From: Martelella sp. NC20
GTDB lineage: Bacteria > Pseudomonadota > Alphaproteobacteria > Rhizobiales > Rhizobiaceae
NCBI RefSeq assembly: GCF_013459645.1
Contig: NZ_CP054862.1
Coordinates: forward strand, 186,001 to 250,000
Reading direction: 5' to 3'
Length of the DNA stretch: 64,000 nucleotides
Each line of letters begins with the position of its first letter. Positions within the stretch are counted from its first letter, which is position 1. This document shows positions 34,339-43,438 of this stretch, one piece after another. The position numbers and the translations under genes were made by a program. The notes below the pieces were generated by a model. It saw only the letters and a program-made list of their open reading frames with translations. It was not told the DNA's origin and made no database searches.

Positions 34339-34729
34339 GTTAAACCATTCGGAGGTAGCTGTCACCTCCCTTTCAGCAAAAAAAGCGAAATGGCGGGAGG
34401 CGAGGATGTGACGAGTGTGTCACTGCCAGAATAGGCGTACCCTGTTAATCGAGTTAAAAAAATAGCATTAAAACAATATATTAAAGAGGCTTTTCATTCC
34501 CTGTAGCGGCTTCATGGATTTCCCGTGTGAAAATTTTCTCCAGAATCGGACGAGATATCGGGTCTGAAAGACCCGTGGTCTCGGGTTTGACTTCTGTGAA
34601 GGAAATTTCAACTGGCACGGTGTTACGGCCAGTTGACAAGTGGACCGGTCCCTACTAGCGTGCAGATCGTCGGACATGAAGCTGCGGTTTCGGGCCGGCA
34701 CGCCGGGGAGCGGCGGGGAGGAATCGAAA
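34339..34729. other. Divergent regulatory region between the erythronate operon and importer
   Basis: About 390 bases with no gene I can support. It contains an A/T-rich core (34430-34490) with a second GTTAA pair (GTTAATCGAGTTAAA, 34444-34458), a TTGACA -35 element and the palindrome described separately, and a leader of about 70 bases before the importer ATPase start. Confidence 0.5.
34633..34661 (+). promoter_or_regulatory. Promoter with palindrome in the spacer, ahead of the importer operon
   Basis: TTGACA at 34633-34638 is followed 17 bases later by TAGCGT at 34656-34661, a weak -10. The spacer contains the perfect palindrome GGACCGGTCC (34642-34651), which shares the TGGAC start with the operator at 34320. 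A repressor bound there would block RNA polymerase. Confidence 0.45.
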
Positions 34730-36298
34730 ATGGTTATTGGTCTGGAGCCGGCCCGGCATGACGGGGCCGGTGCGATGAATATTGCCGAGTCGGGCGCCGC
34801 GGTGGGCCGCGGAGCTGGCGAACGGCGTAGCGTCCTGGTGGCCCGGGGCGTGACCAAATCGTTTCCCGGCGTGCTTGCGCTCGACAATGTCGATTTCGAT
34901 GTGCGTGCCGGCGAAGTGACCGCGCTTCTGGGCGAAAACGGAGCGGGCAAATCGACGCTCATCAAGCTCATGGCCGGCTTCTATACGCCAGATCGCGGCG
35001 AGATCACGGTAGACGGCGTCGCTCTGCAGGCCGATCCGGCCGCCGCGCACCGCATCGGCGTCGCCACGATCCATCAGGATGCCCATCTGGTTCCCGCGGT
35101 ATCGGTCGCGGAAAACATCATGCTCGGCCGCTGGCCCGGCCGTTATGGCTGGCTCTCCAGGCAGAAGCAGAAGGAGAAGGCGCGCGCCGCGGTAGCCCGC
35201 GTCGCGCCGCATCTCAATATCACCACCCCGGCCGGCCGGCTGTCGCCTGCGGACCAGCAACTGGTGGAAATTGCCCGCGCCATTTCCGAGGATTCCAAGG
35301 TTCTGGTCATGGACGAGCCCACCACCTCTCTTTCCCCGCCTGAGATCGAGCGCCTGTTCCGCGTGGTCGACGATCTCAGGGCGCACGGCCTCGGCATCGT
35401 GTTCGTGTCGCACTGGCTCGAAGAAGTGTTCGCCATCGCCGACAGGGTCACGGTGCTTCGCGACGGCCGGCTGGTGGCGACCAGGCCGATAGACGAACTG
35501 GATCATCAAAAGGTCATCCACATGATGGTCGGCCGGGAGGTCCGCCAGACCGAACACAAGTCCCGCCCGATCGGCGACGTCGTCCTCAAGGTCAGCAATC
35601 TCAAGCGCGAAGGCGTTCTGGACGATATTTCATTCGAGGTCAGGGCCGGCGAGATCGTCGGCATGTCGGGACTCGTTGGCGCCGGGCGAAGCGAGCTTGC
35701 GGCCTGCATCTTCGGTATCGATCCCTATGACGAGGGCAGCGTCGAGGTCTCCGGCCGCCGGGTGCGCCCGAACAAACCCAAGGCGGCGATCGATGCCGGC
35801 ATCGGCCTCGTGCCCGAGGATCGGCGACGCCAGGCCCTTGTGGGGCTGATGAGCGTGCGCAACAACATGACGCTCGGCATGTTCGACAAGATTTCCCGCC
35901 ACGGTTTCCTGTCGAATGCCCTTGAGGATGAAATCGTCGGACGTGAGATGCGCGGCCTTGCAGTGAAGGCGCCATCCTCCAAGGTGCGCGTCTCGACACT
36001 GTCGGGCGGCAACCAGCAGAAGGTCGTGCTCGGCCGATGGCTGGCGCACAAACCGAAGCTTCTGATCCTCGATGAGCCGACCAAGGGTATCGATGTCGGC
36101 GCCAAATCGGAAATCAGCGAACTGATCCTCCGTCTGGCCGAAAGCGGAATGGCCATCCTGCTGATCAGTTCGGAATTGCCGGAAATCCTGTCGCTGTCGG
36201 ACCGTGTGCTGGTGATGCGTTCGGGGCGGATCTCCGCCTCGCTCACCAGGGCGGAAATCACCAGCGAAACCATCATGAGCTATGCGACGACGGGTTGA
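34730..36298 (+). CDS. Ribose-type ABC importer ATPase (double-domain, RbsA-like)
   Basis: Fused two-domain ATPase of 522 residues. The first domain has Walker A GENGAGKST, the signature LSPADQQLVEIARA and Walker B VLVMDEPTTSLS. The second has a degenerate Walker A (GLVGAGRSEL) and a good signature (LSGGNQQKVVLGRWL), as usual for this family. The start at 34730 follows GGGGAGGAA by seven bases; the open frame extends to 34640. It is the first gene of a rightward operon with one permease and one binding protein, facing the erythronate genes, so a four-carbon acid, lactone or sugar is a likely cargo. Confidence 0.93.
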   Translation: MVIGLEPARHDGAGAMNIAESGAAVGRGAGERRSVLVARGVTKSFPGVLALDNVDFDVRAGEVTALLGENGAGKSTLIKLMAGFYTPDRGEITVDGVALQADPAAAHRIGVATIHQDAHLVPAVSVAENIMLGRWPGRYGWLSRQKQKEKARAAVARVAPHLNITTPAGRLSPADQQLVEIARAISEDSKVLVMDEPTTSLSPPEIERLFRVVDDLRAHGLGIVFVSHWLEEVFAIADRVTVLRDGRLVATRPIDELDHQKVIHMMVGREVRQTEHKSRPIGDVVLKVSNLKREGVLDDISFEVRAGEIVGMSGLVGAGRSELAACIFGIDPYDEGSVEVSGRRVRPNKPKAAIDAGIGLVPEDRRRQALVGLMSVRNNMTLGMFDKISRHGFLSNALEDEIVGREMRGLAVKAPSSKVRVSTLSGGNQQKVVLGRWLAHKPKLLILDEPTKGIDVGAKSEISELILRLAESGMAILLISSELPEILSLSDRVLVMRSGRISASLTRAEITSETIMSYATTG

Positions 36299-36316
36299 CG
36301 TCGGGGAGAAACTTGA

Positions 36317-37369
36317 ATGGCACTGGAGAACACACCGATGAGCGATATTGCCCCGAACGGCGAGGGCAGGATTTCCACCTGGCGCGGACGCATATCCTTC
36401 ATCGATATGATGCAGAGTGTGGGACTGCTTGCCGTGATCCTGCTCGGCAGCGCCATCATGAGCGTTCTGAGCCCGGTCTTCGCCACCGTACGCAATATCG
36501 AGAACGTGTTGCAGGCGGCAACGATCATCGCCGTCGTCGCGATCGGCCAGACCTTCGTTATCCTGGTGGCCGGTATCGACCTCTCGGTCGCCTCCGTACT
36601 GGTGCTGTCATCGGTGCTGTCGGTGGGGCTGGTTGAATTCCAGGGCTTCTCGCCGGTGGTCGGCGTCGTTGTGGCGCTCGGGGCGGGTCTCGGTCTCGGG
36701 CTTTTGAACGGCCTTGCCGTAACCAAGCTGCGCATCCCGGCGTTGATCGCGACGCTTGCAACCATGACCATCGGTCGCGGCCTTGCCTATATCTATTCCG
36801 GAGGCACGAATATCGCCCCCGTTCCGTCCTTCTTCGTCGAACTCCAGGCCGCGCGCATCTTCGGCATACCGGCGGTCATCGTCCTGACGCTGGCGCTGGC
36901 GCTCATCGCCCAGATCGTGCTTTCGCGAACGGCCTTCGGTCGCTCGGTCTATGCGACCGGTGGAAATCCGCTTGCCGCGCGGCTGGCCGGTATCAACACC
37001 GAGCGCGTCATCGTCATCGCCTTCATGATTTCGGGCCTGATGTCGGCGATTGCGGGGCTGCTCATTACGGCCCGGTTCGAGGCGGGGGCCGCCACGGCGG
37101 CCCAGGGGCTGGAGCTTGCCGTCATCGCGGCGGTGGTGATCGGCGGGGTCAGCCTGTTCGGCGGCGAGGGGAATATGGGAAGCATGCTGCTCGGCGTGCT
37201 GCTGCTCGGGCTGGTCCAGAACGCGGTCAACCTGCTCAACGTTCCGCCGAACTGGGATTCGGTCGTCTCGGGGCTGGTGATCGCCGCCGCCGCCGCGCTC
37301 GATGTCTATCGCCGAAACTATCTGGAGGCGGGCATGCGCAGGAAAATCATCGCAAGCAAGTCGTCCTAG
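36317..37369 (+). CDS. Ribose-type ABC importer permease (RbsC-like)
   Basis: Inner-membrane permease of 350 residues with about 8-10 hydrophobic segments. The family stretch QTFVILVAGIDLSVASVLVL near residue 75 and GRSVYATGGNPLAARLAGIN near 208 are clear, as is VIGGVSLFGGEGNMGSMLLG. A GGGGAG ribosome site lies eight bases before the ATG, 18 bases after the ATPase gene. One permease gene in this operon implies a homodimer. Confidence 0.94.
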   Translation: MALENTPMSDIAPNGEGRISTWRGRISFIDMMQSVGLLAVILLGSAIMSVLSPVFATVRNIENVLQAATIIAVVAIGQTFVILVAGIDLSVASVLVLSSVLSVGLVEFQGFSPVVGVVVALGAGLGLGLLNGLAVTKLRIPALIATLATMTIGRGLAYIYSGGTNIAPVPSFFVELQAARIFGIPAVIVLTLALALIAQIVLSRTAFGRSVYATGGNPLAARLAGINTERVIVIAFMISGLMSAIAGLLITARFEAGAATAAQGLELAVIAAVVIGGVSLFGGEGNMGSMLLGVLLLGLVQNAVNLLNVPPNWDSVVSGLVIAAAAALDVYRRNYLEAGMRRKIIASKSS

Positions 37370-37546
37370 AGACAGACAGGCCTCGCGTTCGCGGTGCGAT
37401 TTGCGGCGAAGGGAAATGCAAACCTATCGGTCGAAAAAATTAGCGCCCTCCGGGGCGAAGGGGATCCGCTTGCCCGATGGATCGGCAAACGGGAATGGCA
37501 ATACCACCCCGAAAAGGGTGTCTCGAAGGTCCAACTGGGAGGAAAC

Positions 37547-38560
37547 ATGATGGACAAGAAGACCGGAATGCCAACGAAACGCCGCACGGTTTTGCAGTTC
37601 GCTGCGGGCGCGGCCATGCTGCTGACAAGCGCTATTGCCCTGCCAGGGCATGCGCAGGCCGAGGATAGCGCGCTCAAGGGCAAGAACCTCGCCTATATCG
37701 CGTTCGGCCTGCAATACGAGTACCAGGTGACGCTGGTCGATCACATCAAGAAGCTCGCCGCCGAAAAGGGAATGAAAATTTCCGTCTATGACGGCAAGGG
37801 CGACCCGTCCGCCCAGACCACACAGTTGCTGGACGTACTCTCCAAGCAGCCGGACATCATCCTGCTCAATCCGGTTGACGCGAAACTGCTGCAGGGCGGC
37901 GTGCGCAAGGCCAATCAGGCCGACATTCCGCTGTTCATGCTCGAAAACCTGCCGCCCGAAGGCGAATGGGTTGCCTACAATACCTTTGACGACGTCGCCG
38001 GCGGCCGGGCTGCGGCCGATGCCGTTGCAGAGCTGACGGGCGGAAAGGGGCGTGTCCTCGAGGTCCGCGGCGCGATCGGCTCCGGGCAATCCGAGAAGCG
38101 TTACCAGGGTTTTCATGAGCAGATGGCGGAGAAATATCCGGACATCACGATCGAAACGCTGAAGGCGGAATGGACGGCGGACAATGCCCATACGCTGACG
38201 GTCGATGCCTTTACCCGCGATCCGAACGTCGCCGCCATCTGGGCGCATAACGACGAAATGATCCGCGGCGTGGTTTCGGCGCTGCGTCAGATCGACCGGC
38301 TGAAGCCGCAAGGCGAGGAAGGCGCCATTCCGGTAATCGGATTCGACGGCACCCCGCTTGGCCTCGAGCGCATCCGCGAGGGAACGCAGACCGCCGATGT
38401 CGGACAGAATCCGTTCTCCATGGGCTCATCCATCGTCGAGCAGATGGAGAATCATTTCAGCGGCAAGCCGGTGCAGGAGACCACGCTGATCCAGCCGGTG
38501 ATGATCTGGAAGGACAATGTCGACAGTCCCGAAAACTGGGGCAACATGGTCAAGGGCTGA
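37547..38560 (+). CDS. Ribose-type ABC substrate-binding protein
   Basis: Periplasmic sugar-binding protein of 337 residues. The ATG at 37547 follows GGGAGGAAAC; a second ATG comes right after. The N-terminus has a twin-arginine-like KRRTVLQF followed by a hydrophobic stretch and AHAQAE-type cleavage (GHAQA-E) near residue 39. The fold is of the two-lobed type 4 binding family (GDPSAQTTQLLDVLSKQPDI, LLNPVDAKLL, IPVIGFDGTPLGLERI). It ends the transporter part of the operon and is followed by a strong stem-loop. Confidence 0.92.
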   Translation: MMDKKTGMPTKRRTVLQFAAGAAMLLTSAIALPGHAQAEDSALKGKNLAYIAFGLQYEYQVTLVDHIKKLAAEKGMKISVYDGKGDPSAQTTQLLDVLSKQPDIILLNPVDAKLLQGGVRKANQADIPLFMLENLPPEGEWVAYNTFDDVAGGRAAADAVAELTGGKGRVLEVRGAIGSGQSEKRYQGFHEQMAEKYPDITIETLKAEWTADNAHTLTVDAFTRDPNVAAIWAHNDEMIRGVVSALRQIDRLKPQGEEGAIPVIGFDGTPLGLERIREGTQTADVGQNPFSMGSSIVEQMENHFSGKPVQETTLIQPVMIWKDNVDSPENWGNMVKG

Positions 38561-38575
38561 CCCCTTGATGCCGAA

Positions 38576-38607
38576 GCGGGGCGCGCCGTGCTGCGTGCGC
38601 GCCCCGC
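38576..38607 (+). terminator. GC-rich stem-loop after the binding-protein gene
   Basis: GCGGGGCGCGC (38576-38586) and GCGCGCCCCGC (38597-38607) form an 11-base perfect stem with a 10-base loop, followed by ATAATATC rather than a T-run. It starts 15 bases after the binding-protein stop. It probably reduces read-through into the LVIVD gene or protects the upstream message. Confidence 0.65.
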
Positions 38608-38637
38608 ATAATATCACGCCAACCGACGGAATGACGC

Positions 38638-39891
38638 ATGACGAGAGACATCATGAAACCCGACCACGCCCGCAATATGCGCCTCGTGGGCCATTCGGAC
38701 CAGGGCGGCCGCAGGGACGGCATCCAGGTGATGGTCGAGGATGGATTCGCCTATATCGGCCATCTGTTCAGCCGGGGATTTTCGGTGGTCGACGTGCGCG
38801 ATCCCGCCAATCCGAAGCCGGCGGGTTATGTTCAGGCGCCGGAAAACACCTGGAACGTGCATCTTCAGGCGGCTGACGGCCTGTTGCTCGTCATTCACGG
38901 CAAGGACGTTTTTGCCGACGCCGCTTTCGCCGACGAAGCGTCCTACTACAAGGCCGCTGCGGGCACCGCGCTCGGAACGGCCGAGCCGAAGAAGGGGCGG
39001 GACTGGGATGCGGGGCTCGCGGTCTACGATATCGCCACCGAGCCCGGCCGTCCCCGGCGTATCGGCTTCATGCCCGTGTCGGGCGGCATTCACCGCATCT
39101 GGTGGGTCGGTGGCAAGTGGGCCTATGTCTCCGCGCTCCTGGATGGCTATACCGATTTCATTTTCATGACGGTCGACATGTCGGATCCGGAAAATCCGAG
39201 GGAAGCGGGCCGCTACGCGCTGCCGGGCATGCACAAGGCGGGAGGCGAGACGCCGGCCTGGTCCCCGAACGCGAAATTCGGGCTTCACCATGCGATTGTC
39301 GATGGCGATATCGCCTGGGGCGCATGGCGCGATGCCGGCCTCGTGGTGATGGATGTCGCCGACCGTACGCAGCCCAGGCTCATCCGCCACACCAACTGGT
39401 CGCCGCCTTTTCAGGGCGGAACGCATAACTGCCTGCCGATCAGCGGGCGGGATCTGCTGGTGGTCGTCGACGAGGCAGTGCTCGACGATTTCGAGGACGG
39501 GCTGAAGAATATCTGGATCTTCGATGTCGCGAACCCGGAAAATCCGGTTCCGATCGCGACCATGCCGCCGCCCTCGGACCAGGATTATACCCACAAAGGC
39601 GCCCATTACGGCCCGCACAACGTCCACGAGAACAGGCCGGGAAGCTTCCAGAGTTCATCGCTGATCTTCTCGACCTGGCAGAATGCCGGCGTGCGCGTCT
39701 ACGACATTTCGAACGCCTACCAGCCGAAGGAAGTTGGCGCGCTGGTGCCGCCGGCGCCCGAAGGCCTTATGGACAAAAGGCCGGGCAAGAAGCCGATCAT
39801 CCAGTCCTGCGACATTTTCGTCGACACGGCGGGCCTGGTCTATGTGACCGACTACAATGCCGGTCTCTACATCATGGAATATACCGGCTGA
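38638..39891 (+). CDS. LVIVD-repeat (beta-propeller) protein
   Basis: Protein of 417 residues built of LVIVD-type repeats, each ending in motifs such as FSVVDVRDPANPKPAGYV, LAVYDIATEPGRP, MTVDMSDPENPREAGRY, LVVMDVADRTQPRL, IWIFDVANPENPVP and VRVYDISNAYQPKEVG, which predict a beta-propeller. Most relatives I know of are secreted, but this one has no signal peptide. Histidine- and aspartate-rich segments (GGTHNCLP, YGPHNVHEN) could bind metal. ATG 38638 is used; ATG 38653 is possible. It lies between the importer and an FAD oxidoreductase, so a catabolic role such as lactonase or isomerase is possible but unproven. Confidence 0.85.
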   Translation: MTRDIMKPDHARNMRLVGHSDQGGRRDGIQVMVEDGFAYIGHLFSRGFSVVDVRDPANPKPAGYVQAPENTWNVHLQAADGLLLVIHGKDVFADAAFADEASYYKAAAGTALGTAEPKKGRDWDAGLAVYDIATEPGRPRRIGFMPVSGGIHRIWWVGGKWAYVSALLDGYTDFIFMTVDMSDPENPREAGRYALPGMHKAGGETPAWSPNAKFGLHHAIVDGDIAWGAWRDAGLVVMDVADRTQPRLIRHTNWSPPFQGGTHNCLPISGRDLLVVVDEAVLDDFEDGLKNIWIFDVANPENPVPIATMPPPSDQDYTHKGAHYGPHNVHENRPGSFQSSSLIFSTWQNAGVRVYDISNAYQPKEVGALVPPAPEGLMDKRPGKKPIIQSCDIFVDTAGLVYVTDYNAGLYIMEYTG

Positions 39892-39921
39892 TCCCGCGCC
39901 GCTTGCTTGAAAGGAATGACC

Positions 39922-41304
39922 ATGAACCTGTTTGGCTCTTATGACGTGGTGGTGACCGGCGCCGGCTCCTCCGGTATCGTCGCGGCAATCCGCGCGGCAA
40001 GGGAAGGCGCCAGAGTGCTTCTGCTTGAAGGCACCGGCTTTCTCGGCGGCCTGATCACGGGCGGCCGGCTGACCAAGCCCACGGGGCTCATCAACTCGAA
40101 GATATTCGAGGAAATGCTGGAGCGTTGCGTTGGCTATCGCGGGGCGGACGGTCGCATCCGGGAATCCTACTGGGGCAAGTATACGGGCACGTTCGATGCC
40201 GAGGTGATGCAGCGCGTCATCATCGAAATGGTAGAGGAGTCCGGTGTTGAAGTGCTTCTGCGCGCCAATGTCGTCCAGACGGTGATGAAGGACGGTGCGA
40301 TGCACGGGCTTTTGATCCGCGCCAAATCCGGCGAAAGCCTCGTCATCGCCCATGCCTTCATCGATGCATCGGGCGATGGGGATGTCGCGGCCCTTGCCGG
40401 CGCCGATTTCATGCTCGGCCGGCAAAGCGACGGCCTGACGCAGCCGATCACGTCCTATTTCCGCGTGCTGAACGTGAACGTGCCGGCGCTGATTGCCGAT
40501 TGCGAGGAAAACCGCGCCGATATGTGGGAGGTCGTCTATCCGAAGGAGGCCGGGGATCGCAACGAGGATTATGCGATGGCTGTGCTCCTGACCGGCTTCC
40601 AGCAGCGCATCAAGGACAAGGTCGCGGAAGGCTTCGACTGGATCATCCCCAAGGACCATATCACCATGAAAACCGGCCTGATCCCGGGCGAGATCAGCGT
40701 GAACGTCACCCGGTTCCAGGGCAATGGCCTTGATGACCGGGATCTCAGCCGCGCGGAGATCGAGATCCGCAAACAGGCTTATTGCGCGTTCGATTTTCTG
40801 CAACGCTACGTCAGGGGTTTTGAAAACGCGATCTTCCTCGAGGTCGCGCCGAAGCTCGGCATCAGGGAGACCCGCCGCGTGAGAGGCGAGTATGTCCTGA
40901 CCGAAGCCGAGGTTCGCGGCAATCATCGCTTCGAAGACGCGATCGGCCTTTGCAATTCGCCCGTCGACGTGCACGAGCCCGGCGGCAGTCGCGCGATCAT
41001 GGATCATGTGGGCATTGGTTACGGCATTCCCTTCCGCTGCCTCGTGCCGCTGAAGATCGACAACCTGCTTCTCGCCGGACGCTGCATTTCCGTCGATGAA
41101 AACGCCTTCGGCTCGACGCGGAACGTGCCGGCCTGCACCATGACGGGCGAGGCGGCGGCGATCGCGGCCGCTCTTGCGGCTGGCCGGCGCGTACCGACCT
41201 CGCAAATAGCTGTCGCCGAGGTGCAGGCGCGATTGCGCGATCTCGGGGTCTGGCTGGGCACGCCGGACGAGCCGGTGCCCGATGTCCTCCGGCAGGCTGG
41301 TTGA
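39922..41304 (+). CDS. FAD-dependent oxidoreductase
   Basis: Flavoprotein of 460 residues of the FAD_oxidored type. The dinucleotide motif is GAGSSG near residues 12-17, followed by ARVLLLEGTGFLGGLITGG. The C-terminal FAD-contact segment reads DNLLLAGRCISVDENAFGST. The second half contains FLEVAPKLGIRETRRVRGEY, typical of the family. The ATG at 39922 has AAAGGA at a proper distance, unlike the TTG at 39907 or ATG at 39916. No signal peptide. It lies 30 bases after the LVIVD gene. Such enzymes act on sugars, organic acids or tetronates; the substrate is not known. Confidence 0.88.
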   Translation: MNLFGSYDVVVTGAGSSGIVAAIRAAREGARVLLLEGTGFLGGLITGGRLTKPTGLINSKIFEEMLERCVGYRGADGRIRESYWGKYTGTFDAEVMQRVIIEMVEESGVEVLLRANVVQTVMKDGAMHGLLIRAKSGESLVIAHAFIDASGDGDVAALAGADFMLGRQSDGLTQPITSYFRVLNVNVPALIADCEENRADMWEVVYPKEAGDRNEDYAMAVLLTGFQQRIKDKVAEGFDWIIPKDHITMKTGLIPGEISVNVTRFQGNGLDDRDLSRAEIEIRKQAYCAFDFLQRYVRGFENAIFLEVAPKLGIRETRRVRGEYVLTEAEVRGNHRFEDAIGLCNSPVDVHEPGGSRAIMDHVGIGYGIPFRCLVPLKIDNLLLAGRCISVDENAFGSTRNVPACTMTGEAAAIAAALAAGRRVPTSQIAVAEVQARLRDLGVWLGTPDEPVPDVLRQAG

Positions 41305-41316
41305 GGCGATGGCTAA

Positions 41317-41619
41317 GGGCGCTCGAATGTCAAGCTGATGTTCGACACCTATCACGTCATCTATTGCAACGAAGTGTCCAGCGACTATGTCCGGCGCATG
41401 GGGGCGGACCTCCACCATATCCACCTCGCCGACGAAAACCGCGCGGCTCCTTCCAACGGGGGCAGAGCGGACTACCGCGCGATCATTTCCGATCTGAAAG
41501 CGCTCGACTTCAAGGGTTATCTCACCATGGAGATCGGTTTCGACCACCGCTCGTCGGACCCGGACCGCTTTGCGCGCGAGGCGTTTGACTATATCAAGCC
41601 GCTAATCGGACGGCCGTAG
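41317..41619 (+). pseudogene. C-terminal fragment of a sugar isomerase/epimerase (TIM barrel)
   Basis: About 100 codons matching the last third of a xylose-isomerase-like barrel: NVKLMFDTYHVIYCNEV, ADLHHIHLADENRAAPS, DLKALDFKGYLTMEIGF and a closing FDYIKPLI. The metal ligands D (MFDTYH), H (HIHLADENR) and E (MEIGF) are present, but there is a stop in frame at 41314 and no N-terminal part. The 5' two thirds have been deleted right behind the FAD oxidoreductase gene. A short internal start at 41338 would not give a working barrel. Confidence 0.75.
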
Positions 41620-41755
41620 CAGGCAGGTTGCTCTGCGGAAAGAACAGCCGCAGAAGCTTCACTGGCCAAAGCCACCCGCATCGAGAAGCCGTGGGAGCCG
41701 CCTGACCGCGAAGCTCGGAATGCCAACAGGGCCGGCATCCCGAGCGAGCGTTATA

Positions 41756-42445
41756 TCAGGCGATCGAATAGCCGCCGTCGATCGGCAGGACCGCGCCGTG
41801 GACATAGGACGCTTCGTCGGACACCAGGAAATGGATCACATTCGCGATCTCCATCGGTTCGGCCCAGCGACCGAGCGGGATCCGTGCCGTGATCTTCGGG
41901 CCGCGTTCCGGATCGTTCTTCGCTCCGGCGCCCATGCGGGTATCAACCCAGCCCGGTGCCACGGCGTTGACGCGCACGCCGTTCTTGCCCCAGGCGACGG
42001 CCAGAGACCGGGTGAGGGAAACAATCGCGCCCTTGGAGGAGGCATAGGCAGGCGAACCTGCTGACCCGAAGAAGCTCCACATCGACGCGATGTTGACCAC
42101 CGATCCGCCTGTAGCCTCGAGCCGGCTCTTCGCAAGGTTCGCGGCAGCAAGGCTTGCCGTCACGTTGATTTCCATCACCTGGCGGAATACCTCCGGCTCC
42201 CATTCGGCGGACTGGCGGATGATGCCGGCGCAATTGACAAGCGCGTCGATCCGGTCGGTCCGGTCCATCAATGCCGCAAGATCTGCTTGTGAGGTCACGT
42301 CCGTGCGGATGAACTCGATCCCTTCGGTCATGTCGTCGTCAGCATCCAATCCTCCGGCGATGACCCGGTAGCCCTCCGCCAAAAGGCGCGTACCCGTTGC
42401 GAGACCGATGCCAGTCCCGCCTCCCGTGATAATTGCTGTTTTCAT
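41756..42445 (-). CDS. Short-chain dehydrogenase/reductase
   Basis: Classical SDR of 229 residues. The coenzyme motif is TGGGTGIG (residues 7-14), then NCAG, and the catalytic tyrosine and lysine lie in YASSKGA, with PGWVDTRMG following. The C-terminal GAVLPIDGGYSIA is normal. It is the last gene of the long leftward operon, 11 bases after the transketolase C-subunit gene. It would oxidise or reduce a hydroxyl of the imported sugar or of a transketolase product. Confidence 0.92.
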   Translation of the reverse strand: MKTAIITGGGTGIGLATGTRLLAEGYRVIAGGLDADDDMTEGIEFIRTDVTSQADLAALMDRTDRIDALVNCAGIIRQSAEWEPEVFRQVMEINVTASLAAANLAKSRLEATGGSVVNIASMWSFFGSAGSPAYASSKGAIVSLTRSLAVAWGKNGVRVNAVAPGWVDTRMGAGAKNDPERGPKITARIPLGRWAEPMEIANVIHFLVSDEASYVHGAVLPIDGGYSIA

Positions 42446-42456
42446 CGTCCGCTCCT

Positions 42457-43437
42457 TCAGCTTGCCAGAAACGCTTCGGCAACGTCCTTGATACCGGCGC
42501 TATCGAGCTTGTAATGAGCAAGCAGATGCGTTGGCGGGGCGATCAGCGAATACTCGTCATAGATGCCATGACGCTTCAGCTTCTTGCCAACGCCCTCGTC
42601 GGCGAGAACCTCGGCAACGGCTGCGCCAAGACCACCCAGCACATTGTGCTCCTCGACCGTCATCAGCCGCGACGACCGTTCAGCCGCCTCGAGGACGGCG
42701 TCGCGATCCAGCGGCTTGATCGAAGCCATGTCTATGACGCCCACGGAACGGCCCGCGGCATTCATCGCATTCGCCGCCTCGATCGCGGCATGGACGGTGA
42801 TCCCGCAGGCGATGATCGTAAGCTCCTCACCGCGGCCATGCTCCTGCGCCTTGCCGAAGCGGAAGGTGGTTCCTCCTTCGTAGATGACAGGGTCGCGACC
42901 ACGGCCGATGCGGAAATAGATCGGCTGGTCCCACTCCGCCGAAGCGCGGATAGCAGCTTCAAGCTGTGCGCCGTCGGAGGGCGAGACAATGGTCAGATCG
43001 GCAATCGAGCGCATCGTCCCGATATCTTCCGTCGCATGATGCGAGGTGCCGTAAAAGCCCATCGATATGCCGGTGTGATGACCGATCAGGCGCACCGGCT
43101 GGGCGCTGTAGGCGATGTCCATGCGGATCTGCTCGCAGGCTAGCAGTCCGACGAAGGATGCAAAGGTGGCAACGAAAGGCGTGACCCCGGTGGTTGCGAT
43201 GCCGGCAGCGACGCTCACCATGTTCTGCTCGGAAATGCCGAAGGACAGATAGCGGTCCGGATACTTCTCCGCGAACCGGTTGAGCCCGTTGGAATACTGG
43301 AGATCTGCGGAGCCGGCGACGACATTGTGGCCGGCCTCGACTAGATCGATCAGCCCGTTAGACAGGTGATCGAGGCCTGGGTTTTTGATGTTCAAGGCAC
43401 GGTAATGCCAGGATTCGGAAGACTTCAGCGCACTCAT
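42457..43437 (-). CDS. Transketolase-like C-terminal subunit
   Basis: Pyrimidine-binding and C-terminal domains of a split transketolase, 326 residues. The catalytic glutamate is in SFGISEQNMVSVAAGIA; the phosphate-site region reads YSAQPVRLIGHHTGISMG and the C-terminal domain has GRGRDPVIYEGG and MTVEEHNVLGGLGAAVAEVL. It starts one base after the N-subunit gene, so the two chains are made together to form the active thiamine-diphosphate enzyme. Split transketolases occur in sulfosugar, apiose and other minor sugar pathways. Confidence 0.92.
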   Translation of the reverse strand: MSALKSSESWHYRALNIKNPGLDHLSNGLIDLVEAGHNVVAGSADLQYSNGLNRFAEKYPDRYLSFGISEQNMVSVAAGIATTGVTPFVATFASFVGLLACEQIRMDIAYSAQPVRLIGHHTGISMGFYGTSHHATEDIGTMRSIADLTIVSPSDGAQLEAAIRASAEWDQPIYFRIGRGRDPVIYEGGTTFRFGKAQEHGRGEELTIIACGITVHAAIEAANAMNAAGRSVGVIDMASIKPLDRDAVLEAAERSSRLMTVEEHNVLGGLGAAVAEVLADEGVGKKLKRHGIYDEYSLIAPPTHLLAHYKLDSAGIKDVAEAFLAS

Positions 43438-43438
43438 C

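Noticed and set aside
34468..34971. Minus-strand frame of 167 codons in the divergent promoter region
   Set aside because: It crosses the promoter and the start of the importer ATPase gene antisense, with arginine/serine/proline-rich content and no signature.
39655..41547. Minus-strand frame of 630 codons
   Set aside because: Antisense shadow of the LVIVD and FAD oxidoreductase genes; histidine/aspartate-rich composition with no family signature.
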